64,000 nt of DNA from the NCBI GenBank assembly GCA_034670405.1, contig JAXDDX010000288.1, positions 186,001 to 250,000 on the forward strand, in the 5' to 3' direction. Shown here in pieces: positions 13,169-31,754 of the stretch. A program made the translations under genes and the position numbers. The notes below the pieces were generated by a model. It saw nothing but the letters and a program-made list of their open reading frames with translations, was not told where the DNA came from and ran no database searches. This stretch comes from Hoplostethus atlanticus (taxonomy: Eukaryota; Chordata; Actinopteri; Trachichthyiformes; Trachichthyidae). Within the stretch, counting starts at the first letter, position 1, and each line of letters opens with the position of its first letter.

Positions 13169-14359
13169 TGTGACCTGGTGGCGGCGCTAGTCCGACCACC
13201 GTTTACCTTTCTACCCCAAGGAGCAACACCCACCTGTCAATGAGTTTCAGAGGCACAGAGGGGCAGTTAAAATAGGTTAGTTTTTATTTCAAGTCCCAGA
13301 ATGCAAAAAAGGAAAAAAAGGAGTCTTTAAAAAAAGGACAAGGGAGGGCGCCGTTCTTGGGCCCAGGTGTCTTGGCTGGGCTTCCCTAATCCCAACTTGG
13401 TCCTCCACACTCCCCCTACTCAATGGGCACTGCTGCTCTGTTGATGAGGCTTGATGTTGGATTCCCAGCGCTCCGGCTGGTGGCCGCGTCCGACACCACC
13501 TTGTGAACGGGGCCTGGAGATAGGGGTTCACTGCAAACGTGGGGCACACTAGCAGAGGGGACACCACAGCACACCACAGTACACGAAAGGTCAGGTGAGG
13601 GCACACATGAATCATATATCCACAGACAGGCAGTTGATCCAAGGAAATGGCAGACGGGCAACAATTCTAGTGCCGGGGCACGGTAGTTAAGGGGCAGCAC
13701 ACAGGGGGGCGGTAGTAGGGCACCGTGGGCAGGGCTACAGCAACATCCAATGTGGGGTTCAATATGACAGCGGAGAGGGCTTGTGGGCATTCTATGACAT
13801 CAATATTAAATTGAGAGTACAGAGGAGCAAGGGGGGAGGGGAAACATGGGCATCAGGGTAACGATGGCTAGTTCACTTTAGCTGGGCAACAATAACGAGG
13901 AGAGGGTTTACTTAACTCATTGAAGCCCAAGTGTGCTCGCCCAGTTCGACAGTACGGTTGGTAGGAGGCAATCCGATCCTTAATTCGATCGTTGTTGTCC
14001 AGTTCCTTGCCCAGTTCAGTCGGGGGATTTCCAGAGTGTTTGGTCCACTCTCCTTGTAGTAGCACAGCTCTTGTAGGCTCCCCAGAGCTCTCCACGGATC
14101 CACGTCTCACCCCTGCCAAATCTGTGTCAGACTGAAAGGCATGGGTTTAAAAGTACATTGCCCATCCCCCATCTCCCAATCACAGCACTCCGCCCAGGCT
14201 GCACACCTGTGGGTAGTTAAGGTGAATGAATGAATCAATCAATCATGGCATCAAGCCTGGAATCATGGCAGTGTTGTGGTCCGTCACTAGAGTCTTCCCC
14301 GAGTGGGAACTCCACCCCATAGTTCATTTCCGCTTGCTATGCGGTGTCACCTGGTGACA
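13169..14359 (-). mobile_element. Ty3/Gypsy solo LTR with TATA target duplication
   Basis: A 1191-bp LTR with TG...CA ends. It is flanked by TATA on the left (13165-13168) and TATA on the right (14360-14363), the 4-bp target duplication of one insertion event. No gag-pol adjoins it: the DNA to the left is host segment X'. That is a solo LTR left by LTR-LTR recombination. It is near-identical to the LTR at 5283-6478. Confidence 0.75.
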
Positions 14360-14363
14360 TATA

Positions 14364-15640
14364 CATCCGACAACAGCAAACCAAATAGGGAATGAATAGA
14401 TTAGAAGTTGCACCATATGTTTTTTTGTTCTACTGAGAAGATTGTAGGCGATATGAAGTGAAAGTGAAAATCTTACATAGGCTGCCTTTAAGAGCATCAA
14501 AGCTAATTGTATCAGTGCCATTGACAGGAAGATGCAGCTGTGTCTTATCAGTAAATCGAGGGTAAATATTATTTATGTGAATCATATAACCAGGTGGAAG
14601 CATATAAACTCAGTGACCACTTTATTATGTATCAGCTTGCTCCCCCAGACAGTGAATCATGTCTAAATAAAGCATAATGCCTGCAGACAGGGTCAAGTGA
14701 GCCTCACTTGAGCTACTATGCAACAAATCAAAAGAACCTAAACGAGGGATCAAATGGTGAATGGTCAAATCCTGATCGGGGATTTTCTAGTTAAAAAATT
14801 AAAGTTAAATTCTTTTTCAGAAAAATGTTAAATATTCCTAATAATAACAACTAATAATAATTAATAACTTTCCCAATGTCACTAAATGTTCATTCTCAGT
14901 AATTTCGGTGATTTGAAAATACTTTTCTCTTGCAACCTTAATTGAAATATTGAATTCCGTCATCCTTTCCTTCACAAGATAAAAAGTTTACTACGCTTCC
15001 ATTCTTTGTTCAGTTTTGCTGCACTCGCCTTTAATAGCACAGGAATGCTCGTTCATGGAAACTGTTTGAAGGTTTGTTTTCTTTTAGTTTTACATGAAAG
15101 CAAATGAATCAAGGGTAGCCAAGTCAATTCTCCACTTGATTCTATACAAATTCAAGTAAAAAAAGGTCCCTCATTTGGATCTCTACAGACTTAGATGAGA
15201 GCTTGGTAGGAAAAAAACATGTTTAAAACAATAACAAGATGATCAGAGACATATAATTCCTTTCTAGACTGTTAAAACCTCAATGATCAGTGCGTCCTCA
15301 CTTCCTTAACACGGCTGCTGCTTCTCAGAGGCTTTCAAAGCATCTCCTAGTTCCCATATTATTATATGATCCTATTATATCGTCACCTTCTTAAACTAAT
15401 GGCCTAAGTCATATTTTAAAGTTTTTCCAAAAACAGAAAGAACTGAACCAAATATATTGTTTTTCTTTCTTCTGGAAGCAGCCGTGAGGAATCCCTGCAA
15501 TTCTTCATCCCAAAAGTTGAAAACACAAGGTTACATATCTCTCTTAGCAGGGAGCTCTGCTGCATTATCCCATTTTGCTACAATTTCGGGAAGAGACCCG
15601 CATGAGACCCTCCTCTTGTCCGTTAGACACTCCCTACGCT
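14364..15640. other. Intergenic AT-rich stretch, nothing recognised
   Basis: No conserved coding frame, repeat end or RNA gene is apparent. Open frames are short and composition-driven. Confidence 0.5.
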
Positions 15641-15652
15641 AAGAGGTTGTTG

Positions 15653-15723
15653 AATTTTTAACACTCAATAGTCCATCTGGTTTTTAACTTAAAAACCAGA
15701 TGGACTATTGAGTGTTAAAAATT
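15653..15723. repeat. 71-nt perfect palindrome (35-nt arms, 1-nt loop)
   Basis: The arms 15653-15687 and 15689-15723 are exact reverse complements around a single C at 15688. The arm contains ACTCAATAGTCCATCTGG. A partial third copy (ACATAATAGTCC) follows at about 15728-15739, and short outer sequences AGAGGTTG (left) and CAACCTCT (right) also pair, so the full fold is larger. It could be a compact MITE, a cruciform, or a replication or assembly fold-back. Confidence 0.9.
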
Positions 15724-15949
15724 TTAACACATAATAGTCCAACCTCTCCTGAAAACAACTAACCTAGACAACTGCCAGATGCAGGTGCATGGGTTCCTCA
15801 CAGATATTAAAAGCTAGATGGCTCCAATTTTTTTTAAAACATGTAATCAGAAATTGTTCTTTTTGGTCCCCCCAGCTCCACAATCTACATCCAAAATAAA
15901 CAAGATCTTCAAATGTGAAGCCAGTGGCCAGACATGAGTGTATTTTTTA

Positions 15950-16735
15950 CAGTAACCTAAGCTTTGACGAGCAGGTGAGGAGGGTAATGCAGTCCTTTAA
16001 GTTTCTTTCAGCTGAGGAATATATCCAAAATTAAACCATTCTTATCGTCTACCGACCAGGGAGACATTCACCTATGCCTTTATTTTCTTCTTCGTCTAGA
16101 CTACTGCAACTCCCTCTATTCCTGCCTCCGTCAAACGTCCCTCTGATGCCTCCAGCTTGTACAGAATGCAGCCACCAAGCGTAGATCCTGCACTGGTTAC
16201 CTGTCACTTTCAGCTGCTATCTTAGTAGTACCAAACGAAGAGACCATATATCCCCAATTTCAGCATCTCTTGAGTTACTCGTTATATTTAGAATTGATTT
16301 CAAGATCTTCCTGATCACATTTAAAGCACATCTGGGTCTGGCGCCTCGCTACACTTCAGACCTTTTAACCCCATTTGAACCGGAGCGCAGCCTGAGATCT
16401 TCACGCAGAGCTCTTCTGGTCGTTCCTGAAAGCAAAAGGTGATCGTGCGTTTGCCATTAGAGCTTGTGGAACACTGTGGAACAGCCTGTCCGAGGAAATA
16501 AAGTGAGCAACGTCTTTGAAATCACTTCTCAAGACATGCTTTTATAGACTTGCTTTCAAGTAATGGTTCATGTTGTTTTTAACCTTGTGTTCTTGCCCGT
16601 TCTATTACCGCTTGTCTTTCGCGTCTTGTTTCTGTCCCTCACTGTGAAGCACTTTGTAAGCTCTGTTTTCAGAAAGGTGCTATGGAGATAAGGCTTAGTA
16701 TAACTATTATTATTGTTATTATATTATTATAAAGC
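15950..16735 (+). mobile_element. L2-like LINE, 3' end fragment
   Basis: Translated pieces match the end of L2-clade reverse transcriptase proteins: SFDEQVRRVMQS, DYCNSLYSCL, LQLVQNAAT, KGDRAFAIRA, LWNSLSEEIK, LLKTCFYRLAF, in the expected order but in several frames with stops. The 3' end reads GTGAAGCACTTTGTAAG ... GGTGCTATGGAG and closes in ATTATTATT repeats, the usual L2-like tail. It is a truncated, inactive copy inserted in + orientation. Confidence 0.8.
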
Positions 16736-16944
16736 AAAACCATACATTACAAGATCGAGTATGACTGAGTGTATGACTGGGTCCTGTTATAGGTTGCATA
16801 AGATTAAAAGATTCAAACATTTTTGAAAAGTAAAAGTATTATTTGGACAACATACCTGGATACGTAAATCAAGAATAATAATCTTGCGATGAATCACAGA
16901 TGAAATTATTATATTTTGGCGGTTGATGTATGTCGGAGGAAAAG

Positions 16945-17697
16945 AGCCCAGGTTTCGGGCCAGTGTTGAAGACCGGACCTCCCCGCCAACACTTAATCTT
17001 CTTCATAATTCTGTAGTTACTGGAGTCTCAAACAGGTTCAAAGAATTCACTGGAGATGATCAGAGTTCGATGCATAGAGTTTTATTCTTCAACAGAAACA
17101 AAACCCGAGTCGGCTCCGGAACCAGACTGAAATACAACTGTCTGTGCATACTCTTATATCCCCAAGTCTTGGGTGAAGAATACTGACTTCTCTGCCCTGT
17201 TTTCCATAACAGCATATTGCCTTCCTCAAAACAATGGTGTCACATCTACTACAATCTCTGGGTAATTGGCCTGGGTGCTCTCCCCACACGATCACAGGAT
17301 AGCCCCCCCAGAGGGTTGCGGGTGCTGGAAACTTTTTTATTGCGATTCACAGGCTGACTCTCCCCCGATGGTTACTGTGCTGGGCATTACAAATGTTTTC
17401 CCTAGCTGTGGACCTCTCCTGGCCTATTCTGGGCATTTCAGCCTGTCTTCTTGGCACCCTTATCCTGTAGAGACTCCAGACCGTATTTTTTTAACTTTAT
17501 GATTACCTCATGAGTTTTCAGGTTACATGCTTAATCAAACACACTCTTTATATTTATGCAGACTTATCATAACACTTTATAGTTATGCAGACTTAACATT
17601 TTACACACACACTCTTGATTATATTGCTTATTACAAAGCATTATTGCACACACACTCTTGATTATATTACTTATTACAAAGCATATTATTTACAACA
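16945..17697 (-). mobile_element. Retrovirus-like LTR with primer-binding site (fossil)
   Basis: Read on the - strand, 17697-16964 has LTR order: TG start (TGTTGTAAAT), a U3 with a 45-bp tandem repeat (17603-17690), a TATA-like box (GATATAAGAG near 17160), an AATAAA signal (near 17082), and a CA end (CTTCAACA). One base later comes TGGCCCGAAACCTGGGCT (16962-16945), placed and spelled like a tRNA primer-binding site. Ends TGTTG/CAACA are inverted. No gag, pol or env follows: a LINE fragment lies beyond. It is an LTR plus a short leader of a vertebrate-type LTR retroelement (ERV or Gypsy kin). The U3 boundary is the least certain part. Confidence 0.6.
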
Positions 17698-18453
17698 TGT
17701 ACCAATACTCGGAATAGAAAATCATCCAGGGCTACACACACATTATTCTCATGAGTAAAATCTACACTACCATCACTACCAGTGAATCTGGCTTTCTCAA
17801 AGTACACAAAATTCTACTTTGAGAATTCTCAAAATAGAAGTGGCTTCGTTTGGGGAGTGAAATTCACAGGAATTCAACCATGTCTCTGTCAACACAGAGA
17901 GACTAAGCTATAGCATAGACCTAAACTTATCACAAAAGCCTAAACTAAAAGGTCAATCTTGAAGTTGAAGTTGAAGCCAAAGGGACTGACACACACACAC
18001 ACACACACACAGCGGCCTTTGTTCAGGCCTGGTCAGCAGCTCACATGATTGGATGTAATCACATTTTCAAAAATTACATTTGATCCTGAAACTACTGGGA
18101 TAGTGGACTGATGGTTGACTAAATATTGTATAGGCTGTGTTTGTCCCAAAGTCCCTAACGGCTAACAAATGGATTCAAGAGGAAGGTGAAACATAGATGT
18201 ACTTTAAAAGTACAGTCCACTGAAAATGTAAAGCTGTGCAACAGCTACAGTGGGAGTGTGTGTGTTTTCTGCCCAGAATATCACAGGCATTAGCTCTCAG
18301 TCTGCTCTCTCTCTCTCCACCGCCGCTATAGGCTGGCTGGCTGGATCGGGAGGTATTTAGTCAATAGAGCCATACATATGTCATGTTTGCTTCACTAGAG
18401 TCTCACAAGACATTAACAGGCTCTTTCAGCAGTACAGAAAGAAAGAGACACAG

Positions 18454-18490
<37 letters not shown>

Positions 18491-19808
18491 CTCAATAAAC
18501 ATTTATGCTCCTCAGCCGTTTATAGCAGTGTTGTGCCAAATATACCATTAGCCATATGTTATATGGAGAATGACCAATGGCTGCACTTCCTCATGAAAGA
18601 ACTTTTGAATCAGTGAGGTTGAAGGAAAATCATAAAGTATGTTCATGTAAGGAAAGAGGCACAAATGCTATTTTGTAAGAAGAGTGTGATGTTGTAGCAC
18701 GCCTCCTGGTGGCAAGGAATCAGAACGCGTAATCAGTTCATTAAGGGAAATTCAATTATTTTGAAAAATGCTATATAGGCTAGAGGCTATATTTTCTCAA
18801 TAGGGCTAGAGGTTAGAGCCACGCTGTCATGAAAGAACACGTCTCAAAGTAATATCACTAACGACCGTGGACATTTATGTAGACACTTATATTGTGTACA
18901 CACTGAAATAAAAAGGTTCACGAGGCTGTCTATACTCTGCTACGCGCCAGTCAAGCTCTTAACATACTGGAGGTCATGGTCTGTGGTGTTGTTGTAACAT
19001 CTCACAGCAGAACAGAGGAAGAAACAGCAACGCAAATACAGCTACATACACCACCACACACAACAAACAAACACACGCATGCTTACAAGCAGCACATATA
19101 CATATGTATAGTTCTGGGAAATGTCACAGGAAATGTCACACCACTCTGCGGCCTACCAAGCCATCAGAAATGTGACACTATAATTTCTTAGAAAAACCCC
19201 CCGATATACTCCAGCCTATAGCATGCAGAGACCATCTCACTCAGCATCACCACAGGGTCTGTAGAACCCTAAACCCTCGTCTTGGTCCTGCAGGTCAGCC
19301 AAAAGGCCAACTTGGTCTGGCCAAACATAAATTTAACAATTCTGCATGGTAAAGAGTGATAAGTGTATTGAGAGAGAAGAGGGAGGGAGAGAGAGAGAGA
19401 GAAGACAGAAAAAAGAGAAGAAGAAGAATACTTTATTAGTCCATGATGTCTCTCACACACACACACACACACACAGCATGCAGGAAGTGGTGACCGCCAA
19501 ACACACACACGCATGCAGGGAGGGTGGCTGCAGAAATGAGTCCTCTGCATTTAACCCATCCTGGTTTCCGCTGCCCCTCTAGGGGCAGCCAGGAGCAGTG
19601 GACGACCATCTACGTTGGCGGCCGGGGACCAACAGCTCCAGATCTTGATGTCCACGTCGTGGTCAGGGACAGGACAGGAGATGGCGATCTTCGTGCATGT
19701 TTTTCCAGTTGGGGTCCTTATTGTGGAAGAAGACCCCGTGTGAGCATGGGGAGAACATGCAAACTCCACACAGAAAGGTATGGGAGGTAACCCACCTGGG
19801 CACCCCAG

Positions 19809-19847
<39 letters not shown>

Positions 19848-20760
19848 AAAGAGAGAGCGGGGATGGAGATGGAGAGAGACAGAGAGAGGCACACAAACAT
19901 AAACAATGTTGCATATCAAGCTACGTTTGATATGTTCTTGCTGGATTTTGAAAAATAACTGTATTCTCAAATTTGGTTCTATTTTATGTTATTACTGGTG
20001 ATATTGTATATTACAATAACTAATAAATATCCTGTTAACCTAAATTACATTCATGCAAATATTTAATACATTTTGTTTTCTGTACCTTATTGAAATAATA
20101 TAATTATCAAAGTTTGTTAAGGAAATTTGGAATATTTTATGAAGTAGGATGCTTGTAGGATAAATAAATTCAAAATATAATTATATTGATGAATTGGGTG
20201 TGAGTAATAGAATAAAATGTTCCATTTTGTGATTATAATGTAAGTGTTCACTGGCAAGATTGTATGAACAATCAGCAAATACATATTCTGGATATTATAT
20301 TACGTTGTTATTATTATTAATGATATTATATATTATTATATTCATCCCCTTTAGGAGAGGAGTGGTGGTGAGGAAAGGGGGGGGTAAGGAGGAGGACTGT
20401 AAAAGCTTTGGGACGCAGCAAAATGGCAAACTGGAGTTAAAGCAACAGCAGGCGTACAGCAACCTGTACTAGGTGCAGGTTCAGCTAGTCATCACAGGGA
20501 TGCAGTGGTGTGACTTTGTGGTGTGTGCAGAGGGAGATGCTGATTCAACCCAGAGAGAGTGACGTGATACAAGTGATAAAAGAGTGTCTGGTGTTTCTTA
20601 CATCACTGTAGTTTTTGAGTAATGAGTAATGAGATACAGATTAATAAATCAATGTTCATATTTGTAACAGACTAAAACCCTGATCAAGACAAATAGGTTT
20701 TTCATGTTCAGTAACCTTTAACCAAGTTCAGCACAATAAAATGTATCAAAGCTGACACTT
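17698..20760. other. Intergenic stretch with simple repeats
   Basis: No gene was recognised. It holds (CA)n at 17991-18011, (GA)n near 18460-18488 and 19816-19844, (CA)n near 19455-19475, and a repeat fragment listed separately at 19415-19790. From about 19950 to 20340 the DNA is very AT-rich. Frames of up to about 139 residues here run through GA/CT repeats and are not credible proteins. Confidence 0.55.
19415..19790 (+). repeat. Interspersed teleost repeat fragment (class uncertain)
   Basis: Short phrases typical of a common fish retroposon tail are present: ACTTTATTAGTCC near 19430, GTCCTCTGCATTTAACCCAT near 19540, and GGGGAGAACATGCAAACTCC near 19750. They are broken up by a CA repeat and mismatches. 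I recognise the phrases from fish SINE/LINE-related repeats but cannot name the family. Confidence 0.5.
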
Positions 20761-20780
20761 GCAGGTTGTGTTAAAATGGC

Positions 20781-20786
20781 TTTATT
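20781..20786 (-). terminator. Candidate polyadenylation signal for the transposase relic
   Basis: AATAAA on the - strand, about 510 bp beyond the transposase stop codon at 21293. It is the first good signal in that direction; use is inferred. Confidence 0.4.
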
Positions 20787-21292
20787 GTACCATGTCAAAA
20801 CAAGTGAGTGATTCATAACAAACTGCCCAATATTTAACACAAAAACATGAATAGCATATAGTTCATAGCCCTGTGAAGCAGTACACTTTGCCTGTAGGAT
20901 TTAGCAGGAACATTCATATTGGCAAACAGATGACCCAGGTACAGGTGAGTTGGTGAACAGGGTTATGATATGAACTAATATAAAGGATGGAGCACAACAT
21001 TTTAAGAGGTGTGGTTAAGGCTGCCACTATAGCTTATTTTCAATCTAAATGATCGGATAATTTTTTTAGAATTATAAGAATTTGATAATTTTTGGCCTAA
21101 AAGAAAATGTCCATCACAAGTTGCTAAATGCCAAAGGGATCTTTTAAATGTCTTGTTTTGTCTGACCAGCAGTCTAAAATCAAAGATATTTAGTTTACAG
21201 TAAATGTCATATCCATAAACGAATCAACTAATTGACAGTGTTTCAACTCAGTGTGTACTCAAGTGTACAGTGTGTTATGGCAAACTGCATCC

Positions 21293-23154
21293 TCAGACTA
21301 CTACTCCCCACTTTTTGACCAGAGGTCCATTCTGGTAATTGGAGAGGAGACATGCCACAGCGAATAGCTGGTTGATGCTCCCTGAGATGGAGAGGGGAAT
21401 TTCAGTATCAAACAGTTTGTTTTCCTTGACCCTACTAATTACCCTCTCCACATGGACTCTCAAACGAGCAACGGACTGGGTCTCAAGAACATCATGCGCT
21501 GGCATTTGGTTTCCTTTAGACAGAAAGGCAGGCCGGTGCACTTTGCCAGGGACGAGGTCATCTACTGGGAAGCCCTTATCAACCATAACAGCCATGTCAG
21601 GGGACAGGAGAGGTATGACGCCTGATTGCCTGAAGATCTCTTTGTCACTCACAGAGCCTTCATAGAGTGCTGACACAAATGTTAGAGCACCATGTGGTGC
21701 CATGCCTAGCATAGCCTTAAAGGTGCAGTAGGAAGATTGCGTCTGGCAGCGCAGCTCTGTATAGTCAACGATAACCTGGGTGTCTGCATAGTCCCTGAAC
21801 TCAAGAGGAAGATGAGCTCTAATTTTTGCAGGTGTCATCCATGTGCGCACAGATCCGAGCAGGCAGTAGAGGAAGTTGGCCCATGTTATAATGATTCTGC
21901 TGACCGTTGTATGGTGGATATTAAAACAGTGGCCAAGCTCCCTCTGGGTGCATCAGGTTGACAGGTAGTTCAGAAACAGGAAAAACTCATCTATGGGGAC
22001 CAGTTTCTGGTGTGGAAAAAAAGAGGCATGATTAGTATTACACAATGTATCCCTTTGTATTGCTATGGGGGTGGGGTGACTTTTACAGTGACAGCCATGT
22101 ACTTACTGTGCGTCTGCTGAAAGCCTCCTCTCTCACAGCAGAGGCTCCTCTGGCCCTTGTAGCCCGTACCATCCTTGATGTCGCTGGTTCCATGAGAGTC
22201 CAGAATACCATCAGATGATCGTACGAGGGGAATCTTTAGAACAAAATATTAAGTTATACATTCTGGTGAGTCAGTCTTCTAAAGACGTAGAAGCAATATG
22301 AAAACGGGCCAAATCATTTTAATTCAAGCGGCTTTGAACATTTAAGTTATAATAATAGCTTTTAACAAGTGTTCACAAATAGCATTAAGAAGACTATTTC
22401 CAAGTGGCTATTTTTATACTTTCTGATTCAGTCTCTGGTAGATAAAACAGCATTTGTAGGTAAGCAGTTTACTGAGTTTAGGGCATCATCAAACAATTCT
22501 GAAATGGCTACCAATCTGGATTATCTATCTGCACTGCTTGCAGTTTATCTGTTTTACCTGGTGTAAAGTCGAATGTCTTCCGGTGATCCAGCGAACCGCT
22601 GCAACCCACAGGGGTCTTGTAAACGGGGGGGTTGTAGCTGGTCCCTCAAGGCTTCAATCTCCCCTAGCATACCGTCATAGTGTTCACGGCCCACGACTAC
22701 ACTGTTACTGGGAACACAGTACTCATGGCCCCCAACGACTGGCACCACCTCCTCATCTGTTTGCTGGATGATGTCTGCAGGCTCCACCGGGGGGGGGCTG
22801 GGCTGGGTCGTGCGAGGCGCTGCCAAACCCCGGGCGGTGTCTGTGGTTTCGTGCAGCTGTTCCATTGGAATAAAGAGGGAATGGTGTTTTTTTTCCTTGA
22901 CATGTAATGCAAATTTCGTCGCTGCTAAAATGTCCGCTGCATACCTTTGTGTTATTTGTTACCGTGAAACAATCTTGCCTTATTGTGTTTAACCACTTGA
23001 GACGAAGTTCAGGGTCTTTCGGAAAGCGGTGGAAGCTCAATACGGAGTTGTATCGACTCGAATTGGCGCACAGTGGAACAGAACAATGATCATGTGAACC
23101 GCTTCCCCTCCGCTGATATCTGTGGACACTTTTGACATTATATTTATGCTTCAT
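21293..23154 (-). pseudogene. THAP-domain DDE_Tnp_4 transposase (ISL2EU/IS4EU-like DNA transposon), broken
   Basis: Three exons with GT/AG introns: 23154-22558, 22233-22107 and 22006-21293. Exon 1 encodes an N-terminal C2CH THAP zinc finger (CSVPLC ... SFHRFPKDPELRLKWL ... VCSGHF), the IPSLFQWN segment and a linker with a short helix. Exon 2 gives RFPSYDHLMVFWTLM. Exon 3 gives the DDE domain with D (VIVDYTELRC), D (MVDKGFPVDD) and E (RVHVERVISRVK), so the catalytic triad is intact. Three defects: a frame change at the T8 run 22887-22894, another at the G9 run 22789-22797 (each as if one base were missing), and an in-frame TGA at 21955-21953 where relatives have an open frame. I could not find terminal inverted repeats. 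It is a recent relic; the homopolymer breaks could be sequencing errors, but the TGA is harder to dismiss. Confidence 0.75.
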
Positions 23155-23239
23155 GGTGATTTCATTTTAGGTCGCTGTTTGCAAGGTTTCAGTTTCCCAT
23201 CAGCTTCGCTCAACTAGCGCGGCAGCAGCTTTTAAACGG

Positions 23240-23470
23240 AAATGACACCTTCGGGAAACCCGGAAGTCGGCGGACTACTATTGGGGAACTCACCAACCGT
23301 AGACTATGTCACCAACCACTCCCCTTTACGCATATTTTCTAGACGTCACGATATCCGTATCGCCATGTTGGTTTCGTTGTATCAGGGCGGTGAGGAAGGT
23401 GTCGATGGGTCATCATTATTTCGGGAAAGACTCAGATGAAGGTGAAAAACTCCCCTTGGAAGTACGTGGT
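23240..23470 (+). promoter_or_regulatory. hmgcr: Probable hmgcr promoter and non-coding first exon region
   Basis: A CpG-rich patch about 0.7 kb before the first coding exon. It has an ETS-type site CCGGAAGT (near 23260), an inverted CCAAT (ATTGG near 23280), a CRE-like GACGTCAC (near 23342), a YY1-type CGCCATGTTGG (23361-23371) of the kind found at start sites, and GGGCGGTG (near 23385), which resembles the sterol-response half-site GTGCGGTG of mammalian HMGCR. Possible first-exon donors are GTGAGG at 23390 and GTGAAA near 23441. Several alternative donors would fit the mammalian gene, but which is used cannot be read from sequence. The same patch could also drive the divergent transposase relic. 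Confidence 0.45.
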
Positions 23471-24085
23471 TCCTGTGTTTTGTTTTATCTCAGTATAACT
23501 GAAAAATGTTATAAAGCGGAGGGACAAAATGACCTTGGCGACAGTGTAGTCTCGCTCTGACAGCTAGCATAATGCTAACCAACCAATGCTAACATGAACT
23601 CTATCGCTATTCCAAGGTGTCCCAATCCTCCCCCGGCTAGTTGTTACTTAGCTTAAGTAAGCGTAACTGTTTAGATATTATTTTATATTGAAATGCAATG
23701 CGCGAGTTGGTTATCTGGACATGGTGACGATAACGCTCGGTTGACTTAAGCATACGTTCATGTAAACACTGATAGTATCATTGTTGATTGGAAAGCTAAC
23801 AGTTAACTTTCGTTAGCTATCGAGTAGAAGCAATACAGAGGTCTGATAAAGTTCTGTTTATATTTACGGTCCAGAACAACAACAACAGCAGTGAAAGTGC
23901 TCACATTAAGGCAATGTTGGCTGCTCGCAGTCTTGGTTTGCTGTTATTACCACGAAAGCCTTTTTCATAATAAATGCACTTGGTTTCAATGCCAACTGAT
24001 TTAAATGCTACCATAGCAACTCCATAAACGCCTATCTTGATGAGATGGGCATGATGGGATAACCTTCTCCTCCTTTTCAATACAG

Positions 24086-24127
24086 GTGAGTCTGTGACCT
24101 CAGGTAGCAGGAAGGTGTCCTTGGATC
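24086..24127 (+). other. hmgcr: hmgcr 5' UTR part of the first coding exon
   Basis: A pyrimidine-rich tract and CAG acceptor end at 24085. The 42 nt that follow precede the ATG at 24128, as in other vertebrates, where exon 1 is non-coding and the ATG lies near the start of exon 2. Confidence 0.6.

Positions 24128-31754
<7,627 letters not shown>

Larger units (their letters stand above)
9754..14359. repeat. Large direct repeat, right copy (X' plus solo Gypsy LTR)
   Basis: Near-identical to 1690-6478. It contains the same nested DNA transposon (9789-10634), the same downstream non-coding DNA, and then the LTR at 13169-14359. It lacks a block of about 175 bp present in the left copy. No gene is seen. 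Confidence 0.9.

Noticed and set aside
19551-19970. A 139-residue frame rich in Ser-Leu
   Set aside because: Produced by a GA/CT repeat next to a retroposon fragment.
22753-23154. A host THAP-domain gene
   Set aside because: The downstream exons encode a DDE transposase continuous with it, and the unit has decay marks, so a transposon relic is simpler. A domesticated gene is not fully excluded.
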